Positions 1 to 10,055 of a DNA stretch of 64,000 nucleotides are shown here, piece by piece (the stretch's first letter is position 1; every line of letters starts with the position of its first letter). The position numbers and the translations under genes are program-made. Source of the stretch: Gari tellinella (lineage: Eukaryota; Mollusca; Bivalvia; Cardiida; Psammobiidae); contig OV277862.1 in assembly GCA_922989275.2 (NCBI GenBank), forward strand, positions 67,717,832-67,781,831, read 5' to 3'. The notes below the pieces were generated by a model. That model was not told the DNA's origin, ran no database searches, and was given only the letters and a program-made list of their open reading frames with translations.

Positions 1-363
1 ATTGGAGCGGAGAAACTCTGTCGTCTCATCAATCGTGTCGAAAATCTGCGGCCTGCTACTGACCGATGACCGGCTAGTCGATCTGTGTTCTGCATCATTT
101 ACTTTGGTAACAGTAAACTGAAATAGATGATAGGAATATTGTTACAGGTGTCTTGAGATGTTATCAACATGTGTTTTCTTTACAAGCTAGGAATGGCTGA
201 TCAGTTATACCAATTTGGAATCAAGGCAAAGTAACACAAAACTAGAACTGAACCATTCAACTGAATTTTTGTCATACAAAAATATAATCTGAATACCAAC
301 TAAACGCTTTTCTTTCTTTAATGATTAAGGTGCACGAGTATATGAAGTTAACTTAAACTTAAC
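1..363. other. Unassigned AT-rich sequence
   Basis: No repeat family, RNA gene or convincing open frame was recognised in this stretch, which ends at the 8-bp target duplication of the first D element. Confidence 0.5.
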
Positions 364-557
364 CCAGGGCTCCAGATAAGCAGGAGTAAACTGCACAAAT
401 CCAGCATTTTCTCACTTATTTTAGCATCAAATCCAATGGTGTTACAACTCATTAGAATCGTCTCGAAGAGACGATTCTATTGAGTTGTGACACCATAGGG
501 TTTAAAGCAGAAATAAAGATTTTAATTTTTGAAATACTCCCCTTATCTGGAGCTCTG
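364..557. mobile_element. D-type hAT-like MITE, intact
   Basis: The ends are CCAGGGCTCCAGATAAG and CTTATCTGGAGCTCTG. A perfect 8-bp direct repeat AACTTAAC flanks it at 356-363 and 558-565, the target duplication length of hAT transposons. An internal palindrome is centred on the CGAAGAGACG core near 467. It has no coding capacity, so it is non-autonomous. Confidence 0.85.
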
Positions 558-773
558 AACTTAACATTTGATCTAAATCCAAATGTTTGACGCCAACCCC
601 CTAAAAGCAACACCATAGTCTCACTTTGGGTACTCCATTACAGTGAGACAAAAACTGCAATCTTATTTTAAACAATAGATCTATTATTGCAAAGTGATAT
701 ATTGATTCCAGAATATATTTATCTCTGCAAATAGTGATTAAAATATCAAAAGTATATATCAACATACTATGGG

Positions 774-905
774 TTAATCCTTTCACTGCCAAGGAAGAAA
801 ACATCGACATAATAAATTGATAACAGTTTGGATTCTGATCACATCCTGCATGGCAGGGCGTCTGATTGGGATGCAAGCTGTTTGACACTCATTTCAATGC
901 TTCTT
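774..905 (-). mobile_element. B''-type TTAA element, degraded
   Basis: The left end TTAATCCTTTCACTGCC follows a TTAA at 774-777. A diverged P2 palindrome (ACAGTTTGGATTCTGATCA and its partner) covers about 816-887. The right end is not clear. The open frame on the minus strand across it is only translation of the palindrome. Confidence 0.55.
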
Positions 906-1521
906 AAGTCAAACACACTGTTTAAGTAAACAGGTTGGACATAAACAGTTGGACAATTTCATGAGTTCAAGGTTAGCTGACAGAATATGTGCTTTTATAT
1001 ATATAGTTCAATTCAAGTCTATTAATTTCATATAAACTCATGCAATAATCATGCATCTCTTAAAGCTGTCACGTTATAATGCAAAAACATATATTTACAT
1101 GCTAAAAGCAGCTTAAATAGCAAGTCACAGTAAACAGATATACCCCTGATATCTAAATGGCCTTGACCTTTGCCTGACATGATTCAAGTTGCACTGGGAT
1201 GCAATTTATTCATGTTACCTCTGAAAATGCTTCATCCAACTTCCTGATTTATATTTCAAAGGCCATCAGGAACAAACATATTTTCTAAGCTCTTGAAAAT
1301 CAGTATTTGCCATTTTATGTCAATCAATTTAAGTATTAACATGAATTGAAAACTTGTTAGGCTGGGGTTTTTTACCTTACAGACCACACACTATCCAACA
1401 CTCAATCAAAATTGTATTCAGTTTATTTAAACCTTTCCCCCATTGCCTGCCATTGGTCTAAATCACTACATTTGTACTTTACAAATGTCTTTAAAGTAAA
1501 GGGTAAAGGCAGTTGACTGCT
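906..1521. other. Unassigned AT-rich sequence
   Basis: Nothing beyond a short TTTAAACCTTTCCCCC run near 1426 that resembles an A2 terminus was recognised. Confidence 0.4.
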
Positions 1522-1775
1522 TTAACCGATCACTCAATAGCCTATTTCAAGTTTTTTAGACAGATGACCACTTAAAGCAGGTGGAAAGTAAAACAGAATG
1601 TGTATAAGGTGCATTCTGCTTTACTTTCAATCTGCTTTGCAAGCTACCATCTGCAAAAGATAAAGGAACTATTTTATATGGTGAATATTCATGACATTAT
1701 AAAGGATGACTATTTTCTCCAGTGGAGGAATAAACTAAAGGTGTAAAATGGCATATTTATGAGGTATTGAGTTAA
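1522..1775 (+). mobile_element. A-type MITE
   Basis: Short arm, P1 palindrome (about 1575-1640, apex TATAAGG) and long arm are in the usual order, bounded by TTAA at 1522-1525 and 1772-1775. Termini and palindrome are diverged, so it is an old copy. Confidence 0.75.
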
Positions 1776-1909
1776 GCTATAAGTCACATGTCAGAATGTA
1801 GAACAAGTTTCTTATGGTTCATTTATCAGAACAGCAAAGACACACGAACAAGCTTTTCTATGCCGATTAGGAAAAGGTGTTAAAAAAGGTACATCTATGT
1901 TGGGGTAAA

Positions 1910-2293
1910 ATATTATTACCAAATAGATACGCCTTTCTATGCCCTTGATAATTCCTTCACTAATAGGACAATATTTCCATTTTATACAGCATTTTCGCAT
2001 GTATGGAAGGGTCTTGTCCCAAGGTATGGATGCTGCAAGTATGTAGGTAAAAGGGTATAGCACTTTTCAAAGTCAAAGGAGCCAAATTTCAACATAGAAG
2101 GAAAGGTCCTGTCCCAAGGTATGTGTGCTGCAAGACTGCAAGTAGGAAAGCTTTAGGCCAAAGGGCATAGTTTCTTGACACTTCTATCGTGAACAGCAAC
2201 ATGATTTAATGGTGCATTCTGCTTTACTTTCAACCTGCTTGAAATAGCCCCATGTCTTCAAAACTAAAAGCAGGCTATGAAGTAGAGGGTTAA
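1910..2293 (-). mobile_element. A-type MITE interrupted by unrelated sequence
   Basis: A long-arm start (ATTACCAAATAGATACGCC) lies near 1913 and the right palindrome half plus short arm at 2207-2293. Between them is about 200 bp with an imperfect direct duplication: the motif GTCCCAAGGTATG occurs near 2015 and again near 2113, about 97 bp apart. Confidence 0.55.
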
Positions 2294-2685
2294 TGAATGC
2301 TTAGAGGCAGTAGAAAAAATGTTAGGACTGAGAAATTTGATCAGTTTTAAGAAACTTCAAGCTTGGAGAAAATTGGTTTTCACAAATAAGATGGGGGGGG
2401 ATTAAAATAATTAAAATATTTTTGTTTTCAATTGAAGAAACTTCAATAATGTGTTAAACAGTGCTGATCCTGATCAGAAACAAAGTGTAAGGTGGAAACT
2501 GGTCTTGATCCAAACTTTTACTACATTGATCAAGTCAGACTTAGAAGAATAAAGTTCAACCTTTAACTTGCTATGAAATTGCTTTCTTCACAATTAATCA
2601 TACTTTTTTATTTTCTTTCACTGAATATCATCAGAGCTTCAAGTAGTTTAAATTCAGATGAGACACTGAGTTACCATGCAACAGT
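2294..2685. other. Unassigned AT-rich sequence
   Basis: Holds a G homopolymer near 2392 and one GATCCTGATCAG fragment of P2 type near 2466. No gene was seen. Confidence 0.4.
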
Positions 2686-2950
2686 TTAACCCATTACTCC
2701 ATGGATATGCATTTTTATACCTTGAACTTATTCCTCCATTGAATAAAAAAAGTTCCTAGAAGATTAATACAGTCAGGAATATGTGCCATAAGAAATAGTT
2801 TCTTTACTTTAACAGATGGTAGCCTATTTTTTTTAAGTAGGTTCAAAGCAAAGCAGGATGCATCTTATAAGGCTCATTCTGCTTTACTTTCAACCTGCTT
2901 TAAGTGGTCAACTATCTTTAATACATGAAATAGACTATGGAGTAATTTAA
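2686..2950 (-). mobile_element. A-type MITE, first of an A-B-A string
   Basis: TTAACCCATTACTCCATGG starts the long arm and the short arm ends at TTAA 2947-2950. The P1 apex is CTTATAAGG. Its last TTAA is also the first TTAA of the following B copy. Confidence 0.8.
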
Positions 2951-3171
2951 CTCTTTGCATGATGGGTAATTTTTTTGTTTGTAAAAATTGTCGTCTGCAA
3001 CTGTTCTAAAAATAGAATTTTTCTAAATTTCTTTTCAAAACAGAGTCAGAGTGTCAAACATTTTGGATCCTGATGAGATGCCGCGTAACACGGCATCTCA
3101 TCTGGATCCAAACTGTTTGCAAAGGTTATCATTGTGGCACATGTATCCGCCGCTAGCATGCAAAGAGTTAA
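2947..3171 (+). mobile_element. B-type MITE, intact
   Basis: Terminal repeats TTAACTCTTTGCATG and CATGCAAAGAGTTAA enclose a P2 palindrome at about 3053-3121 with GCCGCGTAACACGGC at its apex. The arms differ at one base (CCTGATG against CCAGATG). It shares TTAA with A copies on both sides. Confidence 0.85.
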
Positions 3172-3418
3172 CTCATTACCCCATAGCCTGTTTCTAATTT
3201 GAAGATATGTGATCACTTAAAGCAGGTTGAAAGTAAAGCAGAATGGGCCTGAGGGCGCATTCTGCTTTACTTTCACCCTGCTTTAAGCTATGATCTGCTA
3301 GAATATAGAAAATATTTCTTGTGGTACATGTTCATAACTGTATAAACTATATCTATTTTCTTCAGTGGATGATTAAATCAAAGGCGTAAAAAGGCGCATT
3401 TATGAGGTAATGGGTTAA
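3168..3418 (+). mobile_element. A-type MITE, third of the A-B-A string
   Basis: TTAACTCATTACCCCATAG opens at the TTAA that closes the B copy, and GAGGTAATGGGTTAA closes at 3415-3418. The P1 palindrome is at about 3218-3286 with CCTGAGGG at its apex. Confidence 0.85.
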
Positions 3419-3656
3419 AGGGCTAAACAAATCTGCCTACAGCGTGCAGAAGGTAAATTAAAGCGTTGAGTGGATAATAGTCCATCTTGACCCAGACATA
3501 CCAGTGCTCTCCTATAAACAGTCTTAAATATTAATCAGTGGCAATTCAACAGGGATATAGCACGAAATGGTATTGCCCTAACCTGCCTCACACAAACAAG
3601 TCATAAAACTTTCAAAGACACAGAATGCATCAACATGAGACGCTTAAACCAGTACT

Positions 3657-3913
3657 TTAACCCATTCCCAAATAAATATGCCTTCTTACACTTTTAATTA
3701 ATTCCTCCCTTGAAGAAAATAATTTCACCTTATGCAATCATGAAAATATACCGTAAAAAATATTTTCTTTATTCTAGCGGATAGTAGCTAAATAAAGCAG
3801 GCTGTCAAAGTAAAGTAGAATGCGCTTTCAGGTGCATTCTGGTTTACTTTCAACCTGCTTTAAGTGGTCACCTGTCCTCAAAACTAGAAATAAGTTATGG
3901 GGTAAAGGATTAA
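3657..3913 (-). mobile_element. A-type MITE
   Basis: Long arm first, P1 at about 3797-3862, short arm last, TTAA at both ends. The palindrome has lost several pairings, for example GGTTTACTTTC on the right arm. Confidence 0.78.
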
Positions 3914-4058
3914 AGTGCTTAGATTGAGGACAGATGACCACTAAAAGCAGGTTGAAAGTAAAGCAGAATGTGCCTTTTAATTGGCACATTCAGCATTCTG
4001 CTTTACTTTCAGCCTGCTTTAAGCTACCATCTTCTAGCACATGGAAAATATTCCTTAA
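3914..4058 (+). mobile_element. A-type MITE fragment
   Basis: Short arm and P1 are present and the long arm is cut off at the TTAA at 4055-4058, where another A fragment begins. The palindrome apex carries extra bases (TTTTAATTGGCACATTCAG). Confidence 0.65.
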
Positions 4059-4185
4059 CCCATTACTCTATTGATAAGCATTTTAACAACTTTAATTGAT
4101 TCCTCCGCTCAAGAAAACAGCTCCAAATTATAAAGTCATTAATATGCACCATAAGAAATATATTCTTTCAGGAAGCAATGTAGTA
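4055..4185 (-). mobile_element. A-type MITE long-arm fragment
   Basis: TTAACCCATTACTCTATTG and about 115 bp of long arm are visible, then similarity stops before the palindrome. Confidence 0.6.
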
Positions 4186-4404
4186 GAGTTTGTTGATCGA
4201 TTCATCATAACATTGTTGGGTGTTATTGTATCCTAGCTCCACTGCATTGTTCCAAGAGCCCCTTTTCCACAGCTGTAGTTCATGTAGTCAATTTCAATAA
4301 AAAACATAATTTTTGTGTTTATTGATCTCTATCATGAGCAGATTCAATATAATATATTCACTAATTTCACATATCTTCAGTCAAAATACTTAAAATTTAA
4401 GTTT

Positions 4405-4482
4405 AAGAAATAAAAACAGAGAAATAAAAACAGACGACATTTGTATAACATATTGATGACGTCATGTCTGTGAAGGGGTTTA
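4405..4482. mobile_element. B''-type end fragment
   Basis: AGACGACATTTG followed by TGATGACGTCATGTC and GTGAAGGGG repeats the right end of the element at 30892-31110. Confidence 0.4.
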
Positions 4483-4960
4483 GGTTACCAGGGTTCAAAC
4501 TTTCATCATTGATAAAGTGTAGTAATAACTTCTGCAATAATAGTAGGGAATGGACCTTTCTCAAAAGGAATAACAGGTCTAACGTACGTATAACATGCAA
4601 AAAGGCATACATTTTGTGATGGAGAATATTGATTTGTAAAGTGCTTTACAGGAAATTACTCTTTCATTCCAATTATGTCAGCATTTTGGCACAAACTATT
4701 GCATATCTGTTTTCTTATGGCTGAAGCTACAATCTTTAAACTTCTTCCTCCATTATAAGCCATCAGTGCAAATTGTCTACAGCCAAATTATATAGCACAT
4801 AATAGGTAATGTCTATGTTTAAGACCAGGACGGTTGTTTAAGGCAAAATGAAAGTAAGGCTTTTTGAAAAATTAAATACAAAATAAAAATAGTATAATAA
4901 TAACTGTAATAATAATTGAAATAGAAATTTAACTATTTGAACAAATATTGTCAAAGAAAG
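4483..4960. other. Unassigned AT-rich sequence
   Basis: No repeat terminus, RNA gene or coding signal was recognised. Confidence 0.4.
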
Positions 4961-4962
4961 TA

Positions 4963-5167
4963 CAATTTAACCTGTCTATAATGTCCACTAAACCGAAGGC
5001 TAATTAATTCTATAAAAGACAGGTGACAGCTTAAAGAAAGATGACAGTAAAACAGAAAGGTCCTGAAGGAGCTTTCTGTTTTACTGTCACCTTGCTTTAA
5101 GCAGTCACCTGTCGTTACCACCTAAAAGTTAACACAAATAAGTGGTCATAATAGAGGGGTTCTACTG
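4963..5167 (+). mobile_element. E-type MITE flanked by TA
   Basis: The inverted ends read CAATTTAACCTGTCTATAAT and TCATAATAGAGGGGTTCTAC. TA flanks both sides (4961-4962 and 5168-5169). The centre is a P1-like palindrome (arm AAAGATGACAGTAAAACAG, about 5032-5100), a variant of the palindrome in A elements. Confidence 0.75.
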
Positions 5168-5229
5168 TATTCATTGAAAATATCAAAGCTTTAAGCATAA
5201 ATTTGGTTTACTCTATACAAATCTAATAC

Positions 5230-5359
5230 AGTTGAAAATTGATACTTCAAACTCACTTAAATCGACTTTACTATATTTCATTTGTTTAATTTCGATACAT
5301 TGATCGCGTTTCAAGGCGAAATAATAATGGGTATATTGGAACTAAGGGAGTTTCAACTG
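5230..5359. mobile_element. Degraded relative of the 34.27-kb TA MITE
   Basis: CAGTTGAAAATTGATACTTC at the left and GGAACTAAGGGAGTTTCAAC at the right echo the ends of the element at 34266-34419, including the CTAAGGGAGTT motif. Confidence 0.4.
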
Positions 5360-5440
5360 ATTATGGCCAACAGTCATTGTCATTTGCGAAGAGTTTGGAT
5401 CTAGTTCAGTTTCAGAATAGAATATTTTCAAAATATTACA

Positions 5441-5700
5441 TTAACCCCAATATCCCATAAACTGTTTCTAGTTTTGAAGGCAGGTGACCACTTAGAGCAG
5501 ATTGAAAGTAAAGCAGAATGTGCCTTAAGGCACATTCTGCTTTACTTACAGCCTGCTTTAAGTCATTATCTGCAATTTGATATAGAAAATATTATTTATA
5601 TCACATAATATCATTCATGACTGTATAAATAAAATTATTGGAACTATAATTTTCTTAAGTGGAGGATTAAACTAAATGCATTTATGGGATAAAAAGTTAA
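5441..5700 (+). mobile_element. A-type MITE
   Basis: The short arm, a near-perfect P1 palindrome (about 5489-5562, apex GCCTTAAGGC) and the long arm lie between TTAA 5441-5444 and 5697-5700. The left terminus is altered to TTAACCCCAATATCCC. Confidence 0.8.
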
Positions 5701-5894
5701 AGATAAAAAATATCCCAAAAACGGAAGTAACATTGTATAGTAAAATTAATCTTTTCTAATAATTTTCGACCTCTTTGCAAGCAGCATTATCTTTGATAAA
5801 GGTCAGTAAAGGTCAAAATATTAGAAAAGCACAATTTAATTATTTTATATAACTTAAAACCCATTCAATATTAATACACCTATACACATTAGGG

Positions 5895-5970
5895 CCAAAC
5901 CATTTGGATCCTGATGACATACGCTGTGTTTCATGGTATCTGATCAGAATAAAAAAAGTTTGCAAATTTT
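5895..5970. repeat. Degraded P2 palindrome
   Basis: CCATTTGGATCCTGATGACA and TATCTGATCAGAATAAAAAA are recognisable arms. Termini of a host element are no longer visible. Confidence 0.4.
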
Positions 5971-6003
5971 TAATAAAGTTGCAAGAAGCAAGCAAAAGAT
6001 TCA

Positions 6004-6216
6004 TTACTGTGCTATTACTTTTGGTTCTTTGAGTTTGCCGACTCTCTCATTAACAGGGTGACTTCGACTGCTATAACTCTGGTTGTCACATCTGCGGTCG
6101 GAAAACTGTACATCTGTCTTGGGGCACAAAACACTCTCGGCACGACAAATCCAAACAGTATCACCATTTGGGCTTGTATCATCACTGATCACAACAAAAT
6201 CTTCCAATTCAAGCAT
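6004..6216 (-). CDS. Possible coding exon, unknown protein
   Basis: This is an open frame of 70 codons on the minus strand from ATG at 6216 to a TAA. It begins MLELEDFVVISDDTSPNG and contains the cysteine-bearing stretch VWICRAESVLCPKTD. It has a mixed, polar composition without low complexity, and its bases are visibly less AT-rich than the surroundings. It does not overlap any repeat family seen elsewhere in the window. No splice acceptor with a good pyrimidine tract was seen upstream, and a TAA in frame lies just upstream of the ATG, so it would be a last exon, a short gene or a captured fragment. No known domain was recognised. A chance open frame remains possible. Confidence 0.3.
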   Translation of the reverse strand: MLELEDFVVISDDTSPNGDTVWICRAESVLCPKTDVQFSDRRCDNQSYSSRSHPVNERVGKLKEPKVIAQ

Positions 6217-6430
6217 TATTTTAAACGATTAACTTCATCTGAGAGTTTTACAAATCACATTCTCCACAGAAATACACTTTTTTCTTTCCAAAGCTGACAA
6301 TTGCATATCTGTTATGCCTATTTGTGCGATCTTAAGGCATTATGTCACTTCAATATAATGCACTTCAATTATAATCTTCTTTTTTACATCTTATCTAAGA
6401 TTGCATTACAAATCCAACTTAATCATTAAC

Positions 6431-6626
6431 CCAGGGCTCCAAGATAAGGGGAGTTTTTCAAAAACTAAAATCTTTATGTCTGCTTTAAACCCTATGGTGT
6501 CACTACTCATTAGAATCGTCTCGAAGAGACGATTCTAATGAGTAGTAACACCATAGGATTTGATGCTGAAACGAGTGAGAAAATGTTGGATTTGTTCAGC
6601 TTACTCCCTCTTATCTGGAGCCTTAA
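6431..6626. mobile_element. D-type hAT-like MITE, intact
   Basis: Ends CCAGGGCTCCAAGATAAGG and TTATCTGGAGCCTTAA are flanked by TCATTAAC and TAATTAAC, a 7-of-8 match expected of an ageing target duplication. The central palindrome is GTCTCGAAGAGAC. Confidence 0.8.
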
Positions 6627-6732
6627 TAATTAACCTGCAAAACTATCATCTGCTTTAAAATTAACATTTGCCAAAAGTTTCCAAATAAATTATATAGATT
6701 TTAGTTTGCTGCACCAAACACCAATCTAAGCT

Positions 6733-6801
6733 TCAAACAATCTGGATTCCTATCAGACACTGCATTATTTTGAGTCTGATCAGAATCCAAACTGTTTGCA
6801 A
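6733..6801. repeat. Degraded P2 palindrome
   Basis: AAACAATCTGGATTCCTATC and GATCAGAATCCAAACTG pair imperfectly around GACACTGCATTATT. Confidence 0.45.
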
Positions 6802-6956
6802 ATGCAAGTTAAGTTGTGTTTAGAGGATTATATGCATAAACCTCTTTTCCCTTTTTTTTGTTTCTTTCTTGGATACGCAAATATTGCAGTCAAGAAGATG
6901 TTCAGTTTTTTGCTTGATGAAAAACCGTTTGCACGTGTATGGCAAAGTCATGATAA

Positions 6957-7106
6957 CCTTTGCAAAGAGTTTGGATCCAAATGACTTGCCACATTATGCT
7001 GTGTCTTATCAGGATCCAATCTGTTTGACGCTCTAAACTAAAATGTTTTGAAAAGGAATTTTTAAAACATTCATTTTAGAACATTAGCAGATAATAATTT
7101 TTGCAG
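6957..7106 (-). mobile_element. B-type MITE, degraded
   Basis: P2 arms GAGTTTGGATCCAAATGAC and ATCAGGATCCAATCTG are followed by the B long arm (GACGCTCTAAACTAAAATG to TTTTGCAGATC). Terminal TTAA repeats are lost. Confidence 0.5.
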
Positions 7107-7196
7107 ATCAATTTTACTTTGTGTTCAAATTAAGCAATTAAGCTATTGAGAAAGGGGTATATAGCAGCCAATGTGTATAGCAGCCATTGGTTTTTT

Positions 7197-7574
7197 ATCT
7201 CTTTGCATGCTGGGTAATTTTTTCATCTGCAACAATTGTTGTCTGATACTATCTTAAAATAGAATTTTCTAAATTTGTTTCAAAACAGGGTCAGAATGTA
7301 GAACAGTTTGGATTCTGTTGAGACGCTGCGTTATGCAAATTATTTGCAAAGGTAATCTCTGTGGCACTTATCCGCAGGTTGAAAATTAAAGCAGAATGCG
7401 CCTTAAGGCCCATTCTGCTTTACTTTCAGCCTGCTTTAACCTACCATCTGATAGGATATAGAAACTATTTCTTATGGTGCATATTCAACGACTTTATAAA
7501 GAGAAACTATTTTCTTCAGTGGAGGAATAAATCAAAGGCGTAAAAAGGTGTATCTATGGAGTAATGGGGTAAGC
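7197..7574 (+). mobile_element. B-left / A-right fusion element
   Basis: From 7197 the B end CTCTTTGCATGCTGGGTAAT and a broken P2 run to CACTTATCCGC near 7374. The sequence then switches to GCAGGTTGAAAATTAAAGC, a P1 palindrome and a complete A long arm ending ATGGAGTAATGGGGTAA. A second B/A fusion exists at 17680-17848. Confidence 0.65.
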
Positions 7575-7661
7575 AAGCTAGAATGTAGTCATTTCATTTC
7601 ATTCAAACAAATAACACAAATATTTCGCCAACACTTATAATGCTGTTATTTTTGCTAAACA

Positions 7662-8185
7662 TTAACCCATGGCATTACCCCATAGCCTGTTTCTAGTTTT
7701 GAAGACATGTGAGCACTTAAAGCAGGTTGACAGTCAAGCAGAATGTGTCTTAAGGTGCATTCCTTAAGGTGCATTCTGCTTTACTTTTACCCTGCTTTAA
7801 CCCATTACCCCATAGCCTGTTTCTAGTCTTGAAAATAGGCGACCACTTAAAGCAGGTTGAAAGTAAAGCAAATGCGCCTTAAGACCCATTCTGCTTTACT
7901 TTCAGCCTGCTTTAAGCTAACATCTGCTAAAATATAGAAAATATTTTTTATCATTTATATTTATGACTATATAAATGGCAACTATTTTCTATAGTGGAAG
8001 AATAAATTAAAGGTGTAAATAGGTGTATTTATGGGGTATAATGGGTAAGCAACCATCTGCTAGAATATAGAAAATATTTCTTATGATACATATCCATGAC
8101 TGTACAAATTGGATCTAAATAATCCTATTTATTGGAGAAATAAATAAAAGGCGTAAAAAGGTGTATTTATAGGGTAATGGGTTAA
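7662..8185 (+). mobile_element. A-type MITE hosting a second A copy
   Basis: The outer short arm and palindrome run to 7800, where the shoulder TTAA of CTGCTTTAAGC is occupied by an A copy (7797-8048). The outer long arm resumes at GCAACCATCTGCTAG and closes at TTAA 8182-8185. The outer palindrome apex carries a duplication of CTTAAGGTGCATTC. Confidence 0.8.
7797..8048 (+). mobile_element. A-type MITE nested in another A
   Basis: TTAACCCATTACCCCATAG begins at the host TTAA. P1 lies near 7853-7915 with one base lost in the left arm (AAAGCAAATGCG), and the right terminus has decayed to GGGTAA. Confidence 0.8.
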
Positions 8186-8311
8186 GTTCCTTTGCAGTAT
8201 CACACTCACAGCTCAACCTGAGCAAAAACTTTGAAACTGGCCATCACCAAACATAATGCCTCAGTTATCTCCCTTTGTGAATAAAACAGAAAACCTCTCC
8301 TCTTTATCCCT

Positions 8312-8710
8312 TTAACGTCTTTTAAAGCTTTTACTTTATTCCTCGACTGAAGAAAAAACTTCCACTTTATATGAATATCCACAATAAGAAACAGTTTCTA
8401 TATCCTAACAGATTGTTGGTTAACCCTATACTCCATAGCTACACATTTTCACGCATTTAAATTATTCCTCCACTGAAGAAAATAACTCTAACTTATATGG
8501 TTATGAATTTGTATCATAAGAAATATTTTATTTATCTTAGCAGATTGTAGCTTAAAGCAGGTTAAAAGTAAAACAGAATATGCCTTAAGGGACATTCTGC
8601 TTTACTTATAACATGCTTTAAGTGCTCCACTGTCTTCAAAACTAGAAATAGGTTCTAGAATAAAGGGCTTATCTTCAAAATTGAAAACAGACTATTGGGC
8701 AAAGGGTTAT
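8312..8710 (-). mobile_element. A-type MITE remnant hosting a second A copy
   Basis: A long arm (TTAACGTC to AACAGATTGTTGG) and a final short arm (ATCTTCAAAATTG to CAAAGGGTTAT) surround the A copy at 8420-8671. The host palindrome itself is missing. Confidence 0.6.
8420..8671 (-). mobile_element. A-type MITE, nested
   Basis: TTAACCCTATACTCCATAG opens the copy. P1 (about 8551-8621) has apex GCCTTAAGG and several mismatches. The right TTAA is decayed to CTTA. Confidence 0.7.
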
Positions 8711-9091
8711 AAGTAAAGTAAAATATATATCTACACCAAACACAGTCATTTACAAAACTGACACACAACACGTTTTAACACCAAACACCATAGATGGGTA
8801 GGACTATAATATTTCTCTGCAAATAGACCTTCTTCGTGCTGGCGCAACACCAAAACATGTAGGCATGAAATGCTGTTTAATATATAATGAAGCATTAGGA
8901 CATCTCTCCTTCCTTTCTCCCTGATCAATGAACAAAGCCAGTTTATTCAGCATACCGGTATTTATTCAAGCAGCCATTCACCGTACCATACGTCCATCTT
9001 GTCATTTTGAGTTAATCAGAAGCTTAGAGAAGCATTAACCATTTTCTCTCACATTACCATATTTTGTCCGTAGAAGGCAGTCAATCTTGTA

Positions 9092-9580
9092 TTAACCCAT
9101 TACCCCATAGACTGAAGTTTTGAAGACAGCTGACCGCCCAAAGCAGATCAAGTGCCCCTTAATCCATTATCCCATAAATAAGCCTTTTTATGCCTTTAAT
9201 TTAGGTTCCTCCCCTGAACAAAATAGTTCCAAATTATACTTTCATATAATATATAACATAAGAAATATTTTCTATATCCTAGCAGATGCTAGCTTAATGC
9301 AGGCTGAAAGTAAAGCAGAATGTGCCTTAAGGCACATTTTGCTTTACTTTCAACCTACTTTAAGTCGTCACCTATCTTCTAAGCTAGAAATATGTATTGG
9401 GTAATGGGTTAAGGTGCATTCTGCTTTACTTTCAGCCTGCTGCAAGCTAACATCTGCTATGATATAGAATATAAAATTATGGTGCATTATTCACAACTGT
9501 ATATACCCTGGAAACAATTTTCTTCAGTGTAGGAACAAATTAAAGATGTAAAAAGGCATATTTATGGAGTTACGGATTAT
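9092..9580 (+). mobile_element. A-type MITE split at its palindrome axis
   Basis: The left half ends AGTGCCCC just before TTAA 9159-9162 and the right half resumes GGTGCATTCTGC after TTAA 9409-9412. The axis TTAA of P1 was therefore the target of the inner A copy. The right terminus is decayed (GGAGTTACGGATTA). Confidence 0.8.
9159..9412 (-). mobile_element. A-type MITE inserted at a P1 axis
   Basis: It has complete TTAA boundaries, a long arm, a P1 palindrome (about 9293-9365, apex GCCTTAAGGC) and a short arm ending GTAATGGGTTAA. Confidence 0.85.
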
Positions 9581-9683
9581 GCAATCACTAACTGGAACAG
9601 CCTGGAGATTATGTCTCAATACAGTTGACAGCTTAATACAGAATGAAAATAATGTCAAAAGAAAGGTTTCTAGTGAGTAATGA

Positions 9684-9810
9684 CTCAGGATCCAGACTAT
9701 TTGACACTCTGACCCTGTTTCGAAAAGAAATTTTCAAAATTCTTTTTTTAAAACAGTAGCAGACGACAATTGTTGCAGACGAAAAAGTTACCCAGCATGC
9801 AAAGAGTTTA
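9684..9810 (-). mobile_element. B-type MITE right part
   Basis: GGATCCAGACTATTTGACAC, the B long arm with GACGACAATTGTTGCAGACG, and the terminus CAGCATGCAAAGAGTTTA are present. The left half is absent. Confidence 0.65.
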
Positions 9811-10055
9811 CCCATTATCCCATAAATACGCCTTTTTACTCCTCTAATGTATTCCTCCATTCAAGCAAATAGTTCAAATTTATAGTCATGAATATTTTCA
9901 TAATATTTTTTTTCTATTTTCTAGTAGAATGTAGCTTAAAGCAGGCTGAAAGTAAAGCAGAATGCGCCTCAAGGCGCATTCTGCTTTACTTTCAGCCTGC
10001 TTTAAGTGATCAACTACTTGCAATTCTAGAAACAGGCTATGGGGTAATGGGTTAA
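9807..10055 (-). mobile_element. A-type MITE, well preserved palindrome
   Basis: Long arm first. The P1 palindrome at about 9939-10007 pairs almost perfectly, including GCAGGCTGAAAG against CTTTCAGCCTGC, which most copies do not match exactly. The right TTAA is at 10052-10055. Confidence 0.85.

Noticed and set aside
2686..3418. Evenly recurring palindromes as a CRISPR array
   Set aside because: Copies are irregularly spaced, lie in both orientations, are 60-70 bp long hairpins inside defined MITEs and the sequence is clearly eukaryotic.
9120..9404. Open frames containing QAESKAECALRHILLYF as a protein
   Set aside because: The peptide translates P1 with its flanks and recurs in other A copies (7361-7543, 35289-35480). 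It is a repeat translation.
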